Made by a program: the position numbers and the translations under genes. Under the pieces are notes generated by a model that searched no databases, was not told the DNA's origin, and saw nothing but the letters and a program-made list of their open reading frames with translations. A stretch of 64,000 nt of DNA from positions 4,464,001-4,528,000 of the forward strand of contig CP148074.1 of the NCBI GenBank assembly GCA_037482215.1, read 5' to 3'. This DNA is from Pseudomonas mendocina. Its GTDB lineage: Bacteria; Pseudomonadota; Gammaproteobacteria; Pseudomonadales; Pseudomonadaceae. Every line of letters starts with the position of its first letter. Position 1 is the stretch's first letter. Below, in pieces: positions 63,227-64,000 of the stretch.

Positions 63227-63954
63227 TGACGGCAGTTGCTACACGCTGGCGCAGTGCCGCACGCAGCGACACGGGCAAGGTGCGCAAACGCAACGAAGAC
63301 TCCGTTCTGGACTTACCAGAACGGGGCCTGTGGGTGGTTGCCGATGGAATGGGCGGCCACCAAAACGGCGCCCTTGCCAGCCGCCTGATTGTTGAAACCC
63401 TGGCAGAACCCAGCGACGGCAATTTGCAGGAGCGCTTGGATGAACTGCGACGGCGTCTGCATGAACTCAACCGCCTGTTCGATCAGGAACTCACCGTAAC
63501 CGCCGAGAACCCTGACCCGGTAATCGGCAGCACGGTGGTTGCCCTGCTCATTGACGACAACCGCGCCGTCTGCGTCTGGGCGGGTGACAGCCGCTGCTAC
63601 CTGTGGCGCAACAGCCGCCTGTATCAGCTCACCCGGGACCACACCCTGCTGCAACAACTGATCGACGAGCAAAAGGTCTCTCCTCAAGAAGCCGCCCGGC
63701 ATCCTTCAGCCCATGCTCTAACCCGCGCCATCGGTGCCGGAGAAGAGCTGAAGCTGGAGCTACTGGAACTGGATGTCCTGCCCGGCGATGCCTTCATGCT
63801 CTGCAGCGATGGCTTATGGGCTGGTGTTTCAGCAGACGAACTGAGTGCCGCACTGAACCTGCCCTCGCCGCAGCTGACCTTGCGCCGCCTGTTTGATCAG
63901 GTGTTGGACGGACCGGCGCGGGACAACTTAAGCGCCGTTGTTATTCGCCAATGA
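63226..63954 (+). CDS. stp1: T6SS PP2C-family serine/threonine phosphatase (Stp1/PppA)
   Basis: Phosphatase expected to reverse phosphorylation of Fha by the partner kinase and so dampen T6SS firing. 242 residues with all PP2C metal motifs: RKRNEDSVLD, WVVADGMGGHQNG, CVWAGDSRCYLWR, FMLCSDGLWAGV and RDNLSAVVI. It starts on the last base of the tssM stop codon (TAATG). Confidence 0.94.
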   Translation: MTAVATRWRSAARSDTGKVRKRNEDSVLDLPERGLWVVADGMGGHQNGALASRLIVETLAEPSDGNLQERLDELRRRLHELNRLFDQELTVTAENPDPVIGSTVVALLIDDNRAVCVWAGDSRCYLWRNSRLYQLTRDHTLLQQLIDEQKVSPQEAARHPSAHALTRAIGAGEELKLELLELDVLPGDAFMLCSDGLWAGVSADELSAALNLPSPQLTLRRLFDQVLDGPARDNLSAVVIRQ

Positions 63955-63963
63955 GGATTCAAG

Positions 63964-64000
63964 GATGAACGAGCCTCTGTTCGAATCAACATCGCCCGAG
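63964..64000 (+). CDS. Start of a downstream gene, probably the T6SS Ser/Thr kinase
   Basis: Only 12 codons are inside the window (MNEPLFESTSPE), preceded by AAGG. In HSI-II the gene after stp1 is the kinase stk1 (PpkA family); the identity here is inferred from gene order only. Confidence 0.5.

Overview
The window comes from a gammaproteobacterium of the genus Pseudomonas (broad sense). Evidence: a fused nuoCD gene, the gene order oxyR-recG-(YbaK/HDOD)-hup-rubredoxin reductase-rubredoxin-ubiC-ubiA-phoB-phoR-pst that matches the P. aeruginosa PA5344-PA5369 region, and a type VI secretion (T6SS) locus laid out like P. aeruginosa HSI-II. Core genes are moderately GC-rich; three stretches (the fimbrial operon and two T6SS cargo cassettes) are clearly AT-richer. 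No tRNA, rRNA, transposase, phage gene or CRISPR array was seen. The species cannot be named from this sequence alone.

Region by region: 1-3319 (minus) is the start of the respiratory complex I operon, nuoA-B-CD-E, running off the left edge. 3590-8084 (plus) holds oxyR, recG and a YbaK-HDOD signalling protein; 8133-9345 (minus) holds a secreted protein of unknown role and an SCP2-like lipid-binding protein. 9603-14595 (plus) is a chaperone-usher fimbrial operon (major subunit, chaperone, usher, two-domain tip adhesin) inserted before the HU gene. 14760-16681 (minus) encodes HU, rubredoxin reductase and a 55-residue rubredoxin. 16886-18381 encodes UbiC and UbiA, the first two steps of ubiquinone synthesis.

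18413-30970 is the phosphate-starvation regulon: phoB-phoR and a CNNM/CBS membrane protein (plus), then an M23 peptidase, a response regulator, phoU, pstB, pstA, pstC and pstS (minus). I find Pho-box arrays of heptamers at 11-bp period before phoB, before pstS and a separate one between pstS and pstC, where it follows a terminator. 31194-34626 carries a YciA-type thioesterase, a TRAP transporter pair without its binding protein, and a hexose-6-phosphate mutarotase.

34627-64000 is an HSI-II-like T6SS locus: an AT-rich 420-bp leader, tssA-B-C-E, a PAAR cassette, tssF-G-H, a sigma-54 activator, a VgrG cassette, then a small lipoprotein, tagH, tssJ-K-L-M, a PP2C phosphatase and the first codons of a further gene, expected to be the partner kinase. 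The PAAR cassette carries a candidate permuted papain-like effector with a membrane-anchored candidate immunity protein and two unexplained membrane proteins. The VgrG cassette carries a DUF4123 chaperone, a tandem pair of near-duplicate lipoproteins (candidate immunity) and a class-3 lipase effector. Both cassettes carry a small beta-rich 'loading' domain, on the PAAR protein in one and on the effector itself in the other. No hcp (tssD) is present. The cargo cassettes are the most likely place for undescribed biology here.
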